NCBI GenBank assembly: GCA_007123455.1
Contig: SKKZ01000169.1
Location: 1-5,038 of the forward strand
DNA length: 5,038 bases
Origin: Coriobacteriia bacterium
GTDB taxonomy: Bacteria > Actinomycetota > Coriobacteriia > Anaerosomatales > SLCP01
Reading direction: 5' to 3'
Numbering within the stretch: position 1 is the stretch's first letter; the number at the start of each line of letters is the position of its first letter. A program made the position numbers and the translations under genes. This document shows positions 4,871 to 5,038 of this stretch, one piece after another. Under the pieces are notes generated by a model that was not told the DNA's origin, did not search any database, and saw only the letters and a program-made list of their open reading frames with translations.

Positions 4871-5038
4871 TCAGGCTCCGCGTGCAGTCCCGTGTCCGAA
4901 GAGCGCTCTGGGCAGAAGCATGTACACCCGGCAGCCGAGGCAGAATCCGACTATTCCCTCAAGAGCTGCGCATGCGAGCAGAATAGCGGCGACCACGGCG
5001 GCAGGGACCGCCAGGCCCGCGAGGGCCAGCAGTCCGGC
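4871..5038 (-). CDS. DUF4395-type membrane protein (C-terminal fragment)
   Basis: The minus strand is open from the window edge to a TGA stop (TCA on the + strand at 4871-4873), giving the last 55 residues. The first 25 or so are a hydrophobic Ala/Leu/Val-rich segment (AGLLALAGLAVPAAVVAAIL), followed by ALEGIVGFCLGCRVYMLLPR and a short polar tail ending TARGA. A final membrane helix leading into G-F-C-L-G-C-x-x-Y is characteristic of the DUF4395 family, small integral membrane proteins of unknown function, often found near thioredoxin-like or rhodanese-like genes. The paired cysteines suggest a thiol-based role, which is inference. The rest of the protein and its upstream neighbours lie outside the window. 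Confidence 0.72.
   Translation of the reverse strand, partial: AGLLALAGLAVPAAVVAAILLACAALEGIVGFCLGCRVYMLLPRALFGHGTARGA

Noticed and set aside
4795..4986. Plus-strand open frame (63 codons) after citrate synthase
   Set aside because: Most of it is antisense to the DUF4395-like tail, which has a clear family motif; no ribosome binding site and no recognisable product.

Overview
The window is GC-rich bacterial DNA. It holds four complete genes on the + strand, flanked by two genes on the - strand that run off the window edges. The citrate synthase resembles the form known from anaerobic, clostridia-like bacteria. One gene has a -10 hexamer placed exactly where a leaderless mRNA needs it, a habit common in Actinomycetota. 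Together these suggest a high-GC Gram-positive anaerobe, perhaps near the Coriobacteriia; this placement is inference. I see no tRNA, rRNA, CRISPR array, insertion sequence or phage gene.

Layout: (1) 1-122, - strand, is the N-terminus of an FtsX/MacB-like ABC transporter permease. (2) 123-254 is a divergent promoter region with a -10 element for each direction. (3) 255-929 is a class I SAM-dependent methyltransferase with a probable leaderless start. (4) 1012-1779 is hisF, the cyclase subunit of imidazole glycerol phosphate synthase, read from a GTG start. It has no his neighbour in view and departs from the family consensus at several positions. (5) 1908 or 1914 to 3257 is a GAF domain followed by a SpoIIE/PP2C-like domain that keeps the fold pattern but has lost almost all metal-binding acidic residues, so it is probably a pseudophosphatase. 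(6) 3397-4794 is a citrate synthase with an Asn-rich N-terminal tail and a leader of up to about 110 nt. (7) 4871-5038, - strand, is the C-terminus of a DUF4395-type membrane protein with an FCxGC motif, convergent with the citrate synthase.

Each complete gene has its own gap of 82-139 bp and its own -10-like hexamer, so the window reads as single transcription units and not as one operon. The two metabolic enzymes contribute to amino-acid supply (histidine, and 2-oxoglutarate/glutamate through citrate). Nothing in the sequence ties the GAF protein or the methyltransferase to them. I found no new multi-gene system. The most unusual item is the degenerate phosphatase-like regulator.
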